Assembly (NCBI GenBank): GCA_022709385.1
Contig: JAKLIX010000013.1
Coordinates: 1 to 64,000 of the forward strand
Direction of reading: 5' to 3'
Source: Bacteroidota bacterium
GTDB taxonomy: Bacteria > Bacteroidota > Bacteroidia > Bacteroidales > CAIXZF01
DNA length: 64,000 bases
Below, in pieces: positions 17,613 to 26,396 of the stretch. Made by a program: the position numbers and the translations under genes. The notes under the pieces are model-generated. The model did no database searches. It worked only from the letters and a program-made list of their open reading frames with translations, and was not told the origin of the DNA. The stretch's first letter is position 1; each line of letters opens with the position of its first letter.

Positions 17613-19139
17613 ATGGCCTTTATCAGTTCGGTTTTCTCCTGGCTCATGAAGAAGCGGCTGCATCAGATCGCGCTGTTTATGAAGTATCCGCATGACGTAC
17701 AGCAGGAGTGGCTGAGAAAATTACTGAACACGGCACGCAATACCGAATGGGGAAAGAAATATGATTACGCGTCCATTACAGGTCCCGAGGAATACCGCCG
17801 GCGCGTTCCGGTGAGTACTTACGAGGATCTGCACCCCCTGATCAGTAAAATCCGGAAGGGCCAGCAAAATGTGCTCTGGCCGACGGACATCAACTGGTTT
17901 GCCAAGAGTTCAGGGACAAGTGCGGGTAAAAGCAAGTTCATCCCCGTCAGCAAGGAAGCACTGGAAGAATGCCATTACAAGGGGGGGAAAGACCTCTTAT
18001 CGATTTATTGCGATCTCAATCCGGACACGGAACTGTTCGACGGAAAGTTACTCGGAATGGGAGGATCGTGGGCTTATGACGGAGAGAACCCGGAGAGCTA
18101 TTACGGGGATGTTTCCGCCATCCTGATGCAAAACCTGCCTTTCTGGGTTGAACTGATGCGTACCCCTTCCATCTCCATCGCCCTGATGGATGAATGGGAA
18201 CAGAAAATCGAAAAGATGGCACGTATCACCAGCGGGCATAATGTTACAGGCATTTCCGGCGTTCCTTCCTGGACCCTGCTGCTATGCAGGAGGGTTTTAG
18301 AAATAACAGGACGTCAAAACCTTGCTGAAGTCTGGCCGAAACTGGAAATGTTCGTTCACGGCGGGGTCAGTTTTCAGCCTTACCACGAACAGTTTAAGCA
18401 GATCATGCCGGATAACCTGCATTATATGGAAACCTACAATGCATCCGAAGGTTTTTTCGGGATACAGGACCGCAGAAATGCCGGGGATATGCTGCTGATG
18501 CTTGATTACGGCATATTCTATGAGTTCATGACCCTCGACCAGTTGAACAGCAATGATCCTCAAACCCTTGGCCTGGAAGAAGTCGTACCCGGAGTAAATT
18601 ACGCCATGATCATTTCGACGAATGCCGGACTTTGGCGCTATATGATAGGGGATACTGTGATGTTCACATCCGTAAGCCCTTACCGCATCCATATCACCGG
18701 ACGTACAAAAAGTTTCATCAACGCATTCGGAGAGGAACTGATCATCGATAATGCGGAAAAAGCCATCCGGATTGCTTGTGAAAAGACAGATGCAAGGGTT
18801 CATGAGTACACCGCAGCCCCTCATTTTTACAAAAACAAAACCCATGCAGCCCACGAGTGGGTCATCGAATTCGATCGCGCTCCCGATAACATAGAGTATT
18901 TTGCGGAAATGCTTGATAATGCGCTGAAATCGCTGAACTCCGACTATGAGGCGAAACGTTACCACAACATGATCCTTGATATGCCCATCATTCACCGGGT
19001 CCCGTCCAACACCTTTTATCAGTGGATGAAGCGCCAGGGCAAACTGGGCGGACAACATAAAGTCCCCAGACTAAGCAACAGCAGGAAATACGTGGAAGAT
19101 ATTTTAAAGGACCTGCATCATGGCAGTCCGCGGCCCTGA
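17613..19139 (+). CDS. GH3 (auxin-responsive promoter) family protein
   Basis: 508 residues. The sequence fits the GH3 branch of the adenylate-forming enzymes, which in plants conjugate amino acids to acyl hormones. Visible segments are the nucleotide-loop counterpart AKSSGTSAGKSKFIPVS near residue 95, YNASEGFFGIQ near 278, and LWRYMIGDTVMFTS followed by the hinge ITGRTKSFINAFGEEL. GH3 homologs are widespread in Bacteroidetes and their substrates are mostly unknown. There is no signal peptide. The gene has its own promoter and lies opposite ispE. A deoxynucleoside kinase gene follows 72 bases later. Confidence 0.9.
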   Translation: MAFISSVFSWLMKKRLHQIALFMKYPHDVQQEWLRKLLNTARNTEWGKKYDYASITGPEEYRRRVPVSTYEDLHPLISKIRKGQQNVLWPTDINWFAKSSGTSAGKSKFIPVSKEALEECHYKGGKDLLSIYCDLNPDTELFDGKLLGMGGSWAYDGENPESYYGDVSAILMQNLPFWVELMRTPSISIALMDEWEQKIEKMARITSGHNVTGISGVPSWTLLLCRRVLEITGRQNLAEVWPKLEMFVHGGVSFQPYHEQFKQIMPDNLHYMETYNASEGFFGIQDRRNAGDMLLMLDYGIFYEFMTLDQLNSNDPQTLGLEEVVPGVNYAMIISTNAGLWRYMIGDTVMFTSVSPYRIHITGRTKSFINAFGEELIIDNAEKAIRIACEKTDARVHEYTAAPHFYKNKTHAAHEWVIEFDRAPDNIEYFAEMLDNALKSLNSDYEAKRYHNMILDMPIIHRVPSNTFYQWMKRQGKLGGQHKVPRLSNSRKYVEDILKDLHHGSPRP

Positions 19140-19211
19140 GTCACCGAACTTTCAACAGCATATGGGTGATATCCCAATCTTTCTTATTTTAGCAGGATAA
19201 AACAAAATACC

Positions 19212-19829
19212 ATGCATATTGCCATCGCCGGGAACATCGGGGCCGGCAAAACTACTTTATGCCGCTTGCTGTCAAAGCATTTCGCCTGGGAACCCCATTA
19301 TGAAGATGTGGATACCAATCCATACCTGAACAGCTTTTACGAAGACATGCAACGATGGTCGTTCAACCTCCAGGTGTATTTTCTGAACAGCAGGTTCAGG
19401 CAGATCGTAGCGATCAGAAAAGGTGAGAAGACAGTGGTACAGGACAGGACCATCTATGAGGATGCCAACATCTTCGCTCCCAACCTCCACGCCATGAACC
19501 TGATGACCACACGTGACTTCGACAACTACCGGTCCCTCTTCGAGCTGATGAGCAGTTTTATTCAGCCTCCCGACCTGCTGATATACCTTCGTGCCAGTGT
19601 CCCAACCCTTGTGAGGCAAATCCAGAAAAGAGGAAGGGATTACGAGGCCGCCATCCGGCTGGATTACCTGAAAAAACTCAACGAACGGTACGAAAGCTGG
19701 ATCAGTTCCTATACCCTTGGCAAACTGCTGATCATCGACGTGGACAATGTGAACTTCCCCGATGTACCGGAAGATCTCGGCATGGTGATCGAGAAAGTCA
19801 ATGCCGAACTTCACGGATTATTCAAATAA
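19212..19829 (+). CDS. Deoxynucleoside kinase (deoxyadenosine/deoxyguanosine kinase type)
   Basis: 205 residues. It phosphorylates salvaged deoxynucleosides in the cytoplasm. The P-loop GNIGAGKTTL is at the N-terminus, the substrate-site motif QDRTIYEDANIF is near residue 77, and the arginine-rich lid R.IQKRGRDYE follows near 138. No other salvage genes are nearby. kdsB follows after 9 bases. Substrate preference cannot be set from sequence alone. Confidence 0.92.
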   Translation: MHIAIAGNIGAGKTTLCRLLSKHFAWEPHYEDVDTNPYLNSFYEDMQRWSFNLQVYFLNSRFRQIVAIRKGEKTVVQDRTIYEDANIFAPNLHAMNLMTTRDFDNYRSLFELMSSFIQPPDLLIYLRASVPTLVRQIQKRGRDYEAAIRLDYLKKLNERYESWISSYTLGKLLIIDVDNVNFPDVPEDLGMVIEKVNAELHGLFK

Positions 19830-19838
19830 AACAGCATC

Positions 19839-20594
19839 GTGGACTGTCTTGGTATCATCCCTGCCCGTTATGCATCTGCCCGGTTCCCGGGCAAAGCCCT
19901 TAGCATGATTAACGGCAAATCCATGATCAGGCGGGTTTACGAGCGATGTGCGGCATCAGATGTGTTGCGGAAAATCCTGGTGGCGACTGACGATCAGAGG
20001 ATTTTCGACCATGTGAAAAGCTTCGGAGGCAGCGTCATGATGACTTCACCGCATCACCGCAGCGGGACGGAACGTTGTGCCGAAGTCTGCGGCCGCCTCA
20101 GATCGGAAGCGAACATGGCACTTCCGGATATCATCATCAATATCCAGGGAGATGAACCTTATATTCATCCCGATCAGATCAGCCTGGTAGCCTCCTGTTT
20201 CGATCATCCGGACACCAACATCGCCACCCTCGCCCGTATCATCAGGGATCCGGAGGAATTAAACAGCCCGCATACCGTCAAGGTGGTGATGGACCTTCGC
20301 CACCGCGCCCTGCTTTTCAGTCGTTCGGTGATCCCTTTTCAGCGCGGCAGGCAAACTGACCAGTGGCATATCGCTTTTCCTTACCTGAAACATATCGGCA
20401 TTTATGCCTACCGTGCCGGTACCCTGATGGAACTGGTGACCCTGCCGCCAACCCTGCTCGAAACGTCGGAGTCGCTTGAACAACTGCGATGGATGGAGCA
20501 CGGCCATGATATTTACGTCAGCCTTACACAGCACGACAGCTATGCCGTGGATGTCCCCGACGACCTGGAAAAACTACCCAAGCATCTTCCCTGA
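19839..20594 (+). CDS. kdsB: 3-deoxy-manno-octulosonate cytidylyltransferase
   Basis: Makes CMP-Kdo for lipopolysaccharide core synthesis. It has 251 residues. The start is GTG, giving an N-terminus of MDCLGIIPARYASARFPGKAL with the conserved nucleotide-binding Arg and Lys. Further family segments are ATDDQRI, SGTERCAE and NIQGDEP, and a late HIGIYAYR. The gene is evidence of a Gram-negative outer membrane. The next gene starts 1 base after the stop. Confidence 0.96.
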   Translation: MDCLGIIPARYASARFPGKALSMINGKSMIRRVYERCAASDVLRKILVATDDQRIFDHVKSFGGSVMMTSPHHRSGTERCAEVCGRLRSEANMALPDIIINIQGDEPYIHPDQISLVASCFDHPDTNIATLARIIRDPEELNSPHTVKVVMDLRHRALLFSRSVIPFQRGRQTDQWHIAFPYLKHIGIYAYRAGTLMELVTLPPTLLETSESLEQLRWMEHGHDIYVSLTQHDSYAVDVPDDLEKLPKHLP

Positions 20595-20595
20595 T

Positions 20596-21534
20596 ATGGA
20601 TGTCTCAAAATATATACACGAACTGCTTACTGAAAAGGGAGAAGTCTCCGTTCCAGGCCTGGGCCGTTTTACCGGAACAAGCAGGGCAGCCACCCCTGAC
20701 AGCCTGAAGACACTGCTCCACCCGCCCGGCATACAATATGCGTTCGAGGCTGGCCCTGCTCCTGCCGATACACTGGCAAAACACTGCTCTGCCCGGGAGA
20801 ACCTTCCCCTCTCTCTGGCCATCAAGGAAATCGAAGAATATGTCGACGGCTGCCATTTCGTGATCAACAAAGGCAAAAGACTTGAAATACCCGGCGTCGG
20901 CCTGTTGTTCAACGACCCGCAGGGTAAGATCTGCTTCGAAGCCGACCCCGGCCTGGAAACTTCCGGGGATTACTATGGACTGCAGTCAGTGGGGCTTCAT
21001 CCCATTAAGAAATCCTCCGGCTACAGGACCGCGAAAATCATCATGGTCATCCTGATGGCGGGGGCTTTGGTATTCGCCGGCTTTTACGCAGCCAGCATTG
21101 CCTCGTTCCTGCGCCAACGATTATCCTTCCCCGGGAAAGAAACACCAGCACAACAGTCCGAAACCGCTCCGACACCTTCGGACCCTTCTTTAACCATGCC
21201 GGACACTGCTGTTTTATTACACGATACCGCTTTTACCGGTAATGACACGACCTCAGTCCATGATTTGCCGCCACCTGCAATCAATCCGGAGGAAAATCCT
21301 TCCACCCTGCCGCAATACTACATTGTTGCAGGTTGTTTCAGGCTTGAGGAAGGCGCAACAAAAACAGTGGAAAAACTGGTGAAAGAAGGTTATCCTGCGC
21401 GGATCTTTGCCCGGAATTCACAGGGACTTCACATGGTTTGCTACGATTCTTACACAGTAAAAGCGGATGCGCTGAAGACCCTTCATCAGATCAGGACTGC
21501 CAAAGATCCCAACGCATGGCTGATCCGACAGTGA
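20596..21534 (+). CDS. HU-CCDC81-like and SPOR domain membrane protein
   Basis: 312 residues counted from the ATG at 20596, one base after kdsB. The N-terminus YIHELLTEKGEVSVPGLGRF and a second half (residues 80-130, ending EIPGVGLLFND) form the tandem HU-like domain known from Bacteroidetes CCDC81-type proteins. A single membrane helix follows near residues 145-172, then a Pro/Thr-rich linker. The C-terminal SPOR domain (YYIVAGCFRLEEGATKTVEKL...) normally binds denuded peptidoglycan at the septum. The likely orientation puts HU in the cytoplasm and SPOR in the periplasm. A link between DNA or protein and the division wall is inference. Confidence 0.88.
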   Translation: MDVSKYIHELLTEKGEVSVPGLGRFTGTSRAATPDSLKTLLHPPGIQYAFEAGPAPADTLAKHCSARENLPLSLAIKEIEEYVDGCHFVINKGKRLEIPGVGLLFNDPQGKICFEADPGLETSGDYYGLQSVGLHPIKKSSGYRTAKIIMVILMAGALVFAGFYAASIASFLRQRLSFPGKETPAQQSETAPTPSDPSLTMPDTAVLLHDTAFTGNDTTSVHDLPPPAINPEENPSTLPQYYIVAGCFRLEEGATKTVEKLVKEGYPARIFARNSQGLHMVCYDSYTVKADALKTLHQIRTAKDPNAWLIRQ

Positions 21535-21567
21535 GCCGGGCCGGCAGTTCCCAAAACAAGAAAACAA

Positions 21568-22272
21568 ATGACCAAAAACAAGCTGGAACGATTTGCCGAA
21601 AACCGCGAATTCCGCAATATGTTCCAGCCCCGTTGGGAAGACTTGCAGCAAGGCTTCGCGTTCAAAGGCCGATGGCGGGATTTTTTCGGCAATGACCACC
21701 CGATCGTACTAGAAGTGGGATGCGGCAAAGGGGAATATACGGTCAACCAGGCTATCCGCAATCCCGGTAAAAACTACATCGGAGTCGACATCAAAGGTGC
21801 CCGGATGTGGCGGGGCTGCAAGACATCCAACGATCTGGGACTCACCAATGTGGCCTTTATCAGGACCCACGTACAATTGCTGCATCATTTCCTTCAGCGG
21901 GCTGAGGTTTCGGAGATCTGGATCACCTTTCCCGATCCGCAACCGAGGCAATCGCGCGAGAAACGGCGGCTAACCGCACCCCGATTCCTCAGCCTCTATG
22001 GATACCTGCTGAAAGAAGGGGGACTGATTCACCTGAAAACCGATAACCGTGACCTGTACGATTACTCCCTTGAAGTGATCAGGGAACACCGGCACCTGCC
22101 GGTATTCGCCACCCATGACCTTTACAGCGAGGCGGCCGCACCGGAACCGGCCATTTCAATTCAGACCTTTTACGAGAAAATGTTCCTGGAAGAAGGAAAA
22201 CCCATTTGTTACCTGGCTTTCAGGCTTGCAGAAGGCAGGTCTTATGCACCGATAACCGATGAAAGACCCTGA
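21568..22272 (+). CDS. trmB: tRNA (guanine-N7-)-methyltransferase
   Basis: Methylates G46 of tRNA using SAM. It has 234 residues. The motif I segment VLEVGCGKGEYTV binds SAM and YIGVDIKGARMWRG continues the fold. EIWITFPDPQPRQSREKRRL is the TrmB signature with the catalytic Asp, and FLSLYGYLLKEGG and HLKTDN follow. The 3' end overlaps the next gene by 14 bases, so the two are probably co-translated. Confidence 0.96.
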   Translation: MTKNKLERFAENREFRNMFQPRWEDLQQGFAFKGRWRDFFGNDHPIVLEVGCGKGEYTVNQAIRNPGKNYIGVDIKGARMWRGCKTSNDLGLTNVAFIRTHVQLLHHFLQRAEVSEIWITFPDPQPRQSREKRRLTAPRFLSLYGYLLKEGGLIHLKTDNRDLYDYSLEVIREHRHLPVFATHDLYSEAAAPEPAISIQTFYEKMFLEEGKPICYLAFRLAEGRSYAPITDERP

Positions 22273-22600
22273 TTCGTTTTTTCAGCAGGTTTACCAGGTT
22301 GTGAGGGAGATCCCGTTCGGCAGGGTCAGTACCTACGGTGCCATCGCCCACTACCTTGGCACGGGGCGCGCCGCCCGCATGGTGGGATGGGCAATGAACC
22401 AGTCGCACCACGCCACGGATGACATCCCTGCCCACAGGGTGGTGAACCGGACCGGACTGTTGAGCGGAAAACACCATTTCGGAGGAGCCGATACCATGAA
22501 ACAGCTTCTTGAAAATGAAGGTCTTACTATCATTGACGATCAAATCACCGACTTCAGCAGCTACTTCTGGGATCCGGCAAAGGAGTTGACCAGACGATAA
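22259..22600 (+). CDS. Alkyltransferase-like (ATL) DNA-damage recognition protein
   Basis: 113 residues with the fold of the O6-methylguanine-DNA methyltransferase C-terminal domain. VREIPFGRVSTYGAIA and GRAARMVGWAMNQ (the DNA-binding helix with the base-flipping Arg) are present. Where the repair enzyme has PCHRV, this protein has PAHRV, so the alkyl-accepting Cys is replaced by Ala. Such ATL proteins bind alkylated bases and hand them to nucleotide excision repair rather than repairing them directly. The ATG overlaps the trmB 3' end by 14 bases. Confidence 0.9.
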   Translation: MKDPDSFFQQVYQVVREIPFGRVSTYGAIAHYLGTGRAARMVGWAMNQSHHATDDIPAHRVVNRTGLLSGKHHFGGADTMKQLLENEGLTIIDDQITDFSSYFWDPAKELTRR

Positions 22601-22636
22601 ATTTCCATTAATTTCGTTCCATATTCTCAGCGCAGT

Positions 22637-25618
22637 ATGACAGATACCACCACCCTGCTGGCACGGCAGTTCCTCACCAGCGAGACTTCCTTCAACAACC
22701 TGATGAAAAAAAGGATCTACCAGGTGTTGCTCATCTCCAGTAAATACGATGCTTTTATCCTGGAAGAGGACGGACGTATCGATGAACAGATCTTTAACGA
22801 ATATACTTCGCTTAACCTGCGGTATCCGCCCCAGTTCATACAGGCATCTTCGGAAGAAGAAGCTTTCAGTATCCTTGCCGAAACCAATATCGACCTGGTA
22901 ATCACCATGTTCAGCGCCGAAAAATCCAGCTGCTTCGAACTCCCCTTTAAAATCAAGGAACGCTACCCCGCCAAGCCCATTGTGGTGCTGACGCCCTTCT
23001 CCAGGGAAATTTCCATACAGTTGTCGCAGGAAGACCTGAGCGCCATCGATTATGTTTTTTGCTGGCTGGGAAATGCAGATCTGCTGCTGGCTATCATCAA
23101 ACTGATTGAAGATAAGATGAATGCGGAACTGGATGTGCATGAAATCGGGGTTCAGGTGATCCTGCTGGTGGAAGACTCCATCCGGTTTTACTCCAGCTAT
23201 CTGCCGAATATCTACAAACTGATCTTCAAACAATCGCTGGACTTCATGACAGAAGGCTTGAACGAACACCAGCAGATGCTGCGCATGCGGGGAAGGCCAA
23301 AGATCCTGCTGGCCACCAACTTCGACGAAGCCGTCGGCCTGTATGAAAAATACAAAAACAACATGCTGGGTGTCATCTCCGACATCAGTTTTCCGCGTGG
23401 CGGGGAACTGGACAAACAGGCAGGGCTGAAACTCACTCAGATCATCAAGAACGACGATCCCCTGATGCCCATCCTGCTGCAGTCGTCGGACCTGGAGAAC
23501 GAAGCTATCGCCAAAGACATGAGGGCAGGGTTTATTTACAAACGATCCAAAACCCTCTCCCATGAACTGAAGCAATTCATCATGGAGTATTTCGCCTTCG
23601 GTGATTTCGTTTTTATCGACCCGGCCTCCGGAAAAGAGATCACGCGGGCACCCGATCTGAAATCCCTGCAGCAGCGGGTATTCGACATACCCGATGACTG
23701 CCTGGAGTACCACATCACCCGGAATCACTTCTCTAAATGGCTTAGGGCCAGAGCCCTATTCCCGATTGCCGAACTCTTTAAACTGCTCCGGCCCGAATCA
23801 TTCAGCAACCTGGATGAGGTCCGGCATTTTATTTTCGATGCCATCGCCACTTTCAGAATGAATAAAGCAAGAGGCATCATTGCAGAGTTTTACAGGGAAA
23901 GATTCGACGAATACCTCACCTTTGCCAGGATCGGAAAAGGCTCTATCGGCGGCAAAGCACGCGGACTCGCTTTTCTCGACTCCCTGATCAAAAGAAACAG
24001 GCTTTTCGACAAGGTGAAGGATGTGATCATCACCATCCCTCGCACTGTGGTGATCTGTGCGGATGTATTCGATGAGTTCATGGAGGAGAACCAGTTGTAT
24101 AAGGTCGCCCTTTCGGATATCCCCGACGAAGAAATCCTGCAGCACTTTATCAATGCACGCCTGCCCTTCCTGATCCATGAAGATCTCTACACCTTCCTTT
24201 CAGTGATAAACAACCCCATCGCAGTAAGGTCATCAAGTCTGCTCGAGGACTCTCATTATCAACCATTTGCAGGAATATATGCCACGTATATGATTCCGAA
24301 CGACAAAAGGGATGAAAGGTTGATGATCGAGAACCTGAGCAATGCCATCAAGAGTGTATATGCATCCGCTTTCTTCAAAGACAGCAAGGCATATATGACA
24401 GCGACCTCCAATGTGATCGACGAAGAGAAGATGGCCATCGTACTGCAGGAAGTTTGCGGCAATTCATACGGAAACCGTTTTTATCCCACGCTTTCCGGGG
24501 TCACCCGCTCGATCAATTTTTATCCCATCCCTCCGGAAAAGCCTGAGGACGGCATCGCAAATATCGCATTCGGACTCGGGAAATATATTGTTGACGGCGG
24601 CAACACCCTGCGGTTCAGCCCGAAATTCCCGAAGAAAGTGCTGCAGCTCACCTCCCCTGAAATGGCACTGCGGGAAACCCAGAAAGTGTTTTATGCCCTG
24701 GATATGGATCCCGGCCATTTTCATCCGTCCACCGACGACAGCATCAACCTGCTGCGATTAAAAGTGGCGGAAGCGGAAACCGATCCCGGCTTCCGCTATG
24801 CCGCTTCCACCTTCGATCTGGAAAACAACATGCTACGCGACGGACTTTATCCCGGCGGCAGAAAGCTGATCACCTTTTCCAACATCCTGAACCACAACAC
24901 ATTTCCTCTCGCACAAATCCTCCAGACGGTACTGGAGATCGGGCAACTCGAGATGAACAAGCCGATAGAAATTGAATTTGCGGTAGATTTAGACCGTCCG
25001 AAGGATGAACCCAAAGTCTTTTATCTCCTGCAGATCCGTCCTATTGTGGAAGCCGATGAACGGCTTCAGGTCAACCTGAACGGGATTGAGGAAAAGGACA
25101 CCATCATCACTTCCAATGCAGCCCTGGGTAATGGCATCATCAACACCATCTTCGACCTGGTGTATGTGAAACCAGAATCCTTTAATCCGGCAGAAACCAA
25201 GACCATCGCCCAAAAGGTTGATGAGATCAACGGCAGGATGATCAATGATAAGAAGAACTACATCCTGATCGGTCCGGGTCGCTGGGGCTCATCAGACCCC
25301 TGGCTGGGCATTCCGGTGAAATGGCCCCAGATCTCTGCGGCACGGCTCATCGTAGAATCAGGACTCGACCACTACCGCATCGATCCCAGCCAGGGCACGC
25401 ATTTTTTCCAGAACCTTACAAGTTTCCGGGTAGGTTACTTCACCATCAATCCCTTCTCAAAGGACGGATTTTACGATCTTGAATACCTGGCTTCGCAGCC
25501 TGCCGCTTATGAGGATGAATACATCCGGCATGTACGTTTCGACCGGCCGGTAGTCGTTAAGATTGACGGAAAGAAAAACAGGGGAGTGGTACTAAAAACC
25601 TCATCTCCTGCCGGATAG
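22637..25618 (+). CDS. Receiver-like plus PEP-synthase/PPDK N-terminal domain protein
   Basis: 993 residues. The first 330 or so contain two receiver-like folds. One starts QVLLISSKYDAFILEEDGR. The other is VILLVEDSIRFYSSYLP, continuing to GVISDISFPRGG and PILLQSSD, with an Asp at the phosphosite position. From about residue 434 the PPDK/PEP-synthase nucleotide-binding domain is clear: GKGSIGGKARGLAFL, NNPIAVRSSSLLEDS and QIRPIV. I cannot find the phosphohistidine swivel motif (TGG..SHAA) or the C-terminal PEP-binding TIM barrel. Instead there is a C-terminal domain with LIGPGRWGSSDPWLGIPV. This is a Bacteroidetes family often labelled PEP synthase, but the missing parts make that reaction doubtful. 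It may be a regulated ATP-dependent phosphotransferase. Confidence 0.75.
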   Translation: MTDTTTLLARQFLTSETSFNNLMKKRIYQVLLISSKYDAFILEEDGRIDEQIFNEYTSLNLRYPPQFIQASSEEEAFSILAETNIDLVITMFSAEKSSCFELPFKIKERYPAKPIVVLTPFSREISIQLSQEDLSAIDYVFCWLGNADLLLAIIKLIEDKMNAELDVHEIGVQVILLVEDSIRFYSSYLPNIYKLIFKQSLDFMTEGLNEHQQMLRMRGRPKILLATNFDEAVGLYEKYKNNMLGVISDISFPRGGELDKQAGLKLTQIIKNDDPLMPILLQSSDLENEAIAKDMRAGFIYKRSKTLSHELKQFIMEYFAFGDFVFIDPASGKEITRAPDLKSLQQRVFDIPDDCLEYHITRNHFSKWLRARALFPIAELFKLLRPESFSNLDEVRHFIFDAIATFRMNKARGIIAEFYRERFDEYLTFARIGKGSIGGKARGLAFLDSLIKRNRLFDKVKDVIITIPRTVVICADVFDEFMEENQLYKVALSDIPDEEILQHFINARLPFLIHEDLYTFLSVINNPIAVRSSSLLEDSHYQPFAGIYATYMIPNDKRDERLMIENLSNAIKSVYASAFFKDSKAYMTATSNVIDEEKMAIVLQEVCGNSYGNRFYPTLSGVTRSINFYPIPPEKPEDGIANIAFGLGKYIVDGGNTLRFSPKFPKKVLQLTSPEMALRETQKVFYALDMDPGHFHPSTDDSINLLRLKVAEAETDPGFRYAASTFDLENNMLRDGLYPGGRKLITFSNILNHNTFPLAQILQTVLEIGQLEMNKPIEIEFAVDLDRPKDEPKVFYLLQIRPIVEADERLQVNLNGIEEKDTIITSNAALGNGIINTIFDLVYVKPESFNPAETKTIAQKVDEINGRMINDKKNYILIGPGRWGSSDPWLGIPVKWPQISAARLIVESGLDHYRIDPSQGTHFFQNLTSFRVGYFTINPFSKDGFYDLEYLASQPAAYEDEYIRHVRFDRPVVVKIDGKKNRGVVLKTSSPAG

Positions 25619-25626
25619 CCACTTTT

Positions 25627-26265
25627 TCAGCCTAAAAAAAAACCTGAACCGGCTTTCTCATTGAGGATTTCACAACGCAGTTTCTCCTTTTGCTCCACCT
25701 TTTCAAGGTAGGTCTTGACGAGTTTATCCTTCAGCAGCAGGAGGTCTTTCAGTTCCTTTCCCATATTATCGGCCAGGGGATCGCCCGCAAGGTCTTCCGC
25801 TATGGGTATTACGTACTGCCTTGTCTGACTGACGTAATCAGCGATCCGCCTCTTACTGTCGATTCCAAGATGCAGATCGGTGATATTGCTGATACGGTCG
25901 GCGAGCTTGAGTATCCTGGCTTCATAGCTGCCGTGCAGGCGCAGCTGCTCAAGGTATTCTGTCTTCGGCTGGCTGACAGGTCGTGTTACCTCCAGTACCA
26001 GTTCGTACACCCTTGGCCCGTCTTCCAGACAACGGATGGATTCCGGATCAGTGCCCGGCACATCTTCCAGCAGGTCGTGGATCACCGCCGCTTTCAGCAC
26101 CACCGGGTTCAGGTATTTGTAATCAATGAGGATGGACATGGTGTCCATGGCATGGCGGAATTGGTTGCCCCCCACCCTCCTTTTAATGCCGATCAAAGCC
26201 ATGGCCTTCTGAATATAAGGGGCAAGGCTCATGTGCTCCAGTATCTGTTCCTGCCAGTTTTCCAT
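25627..26265 (-). CDS. HD-domain hydrolase of the RSH (SpoT/Mesh1) type
   Basis: 212 residues. The HD metal ligands are visible: His38 in RHAMDT, His63-Asp64 in VIHDLLEDVPGT, and Asp123 in LKLADRISNITDL. Their spacing and context match the ppGpp-hydrolase domain of RSH enzymes. No synthetase, TGS or ACT domain follows, so it would be a stand-alone hydrolase like the small alarmone hydrolases. The substrate is inferred. It converges on the receiver/PEP-synthase-like gene with an 8-base gap and starts about 130 bases from the divergent lipoprotein gene. Confidence 0.82.
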   Translation of the reverse strand: MENWQEQILEHMSLAPYIQKAMALIGIKRRVGGNQFRHAMDTMSILIDYKYLNPVVLKAAVIHDLLEDVPGTDPESIRCLEDGPRVYELVLEVTRPVSQPKTEYLEQLRLHGSYEARILKLADRISNITDLHLGIDSKRRIADYVSQTRQYVIPIAEDLAGDPLADNMGKELKDLLLLKDKLVKTYLEKVEQKEKLRCEILNEKAGSGFFLG

Positions 26266-26365
26266 TAGCTTGTTTTCTGCCTATAAAATTACCGATAATG
26301 CGTGTATGGGATCATCCCTACGGAGAACAGCATTGTTAAAAAAACATAAAACCCGCAATTTCTAT

Positions 26366-26373
26366 TATTTTTG
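26366..26373 (+). promoter_or_regulatory. -7 promoter element for the GldN-like lipoprotein gene
   Basis: TATTTTTG matches TAnnTTTG exactly, 23 bases before the ATG at 26397. It shows that the TTG at 26376 is in the leader and is not the start. Confidence 0.5.
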
Positions 26374-26396
26374 TTTTGAAATTCAACACCATCCAT

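Noticed and set aside
18297..19058. Antisense open frame of 253 codons opposite the GH3-family gene
   Set aside because: Sense-strand GH3 motifs cover the region; nothing recognisable on the other strand.
22220..23728. Antisense open frame of 502 codons opposite trmB, the ATL gene and the receiver/PEP-synthase-like gene
   Set aside because: It spans three well-supported genes and shows no family motif; codon bias of the sense strand explains it.
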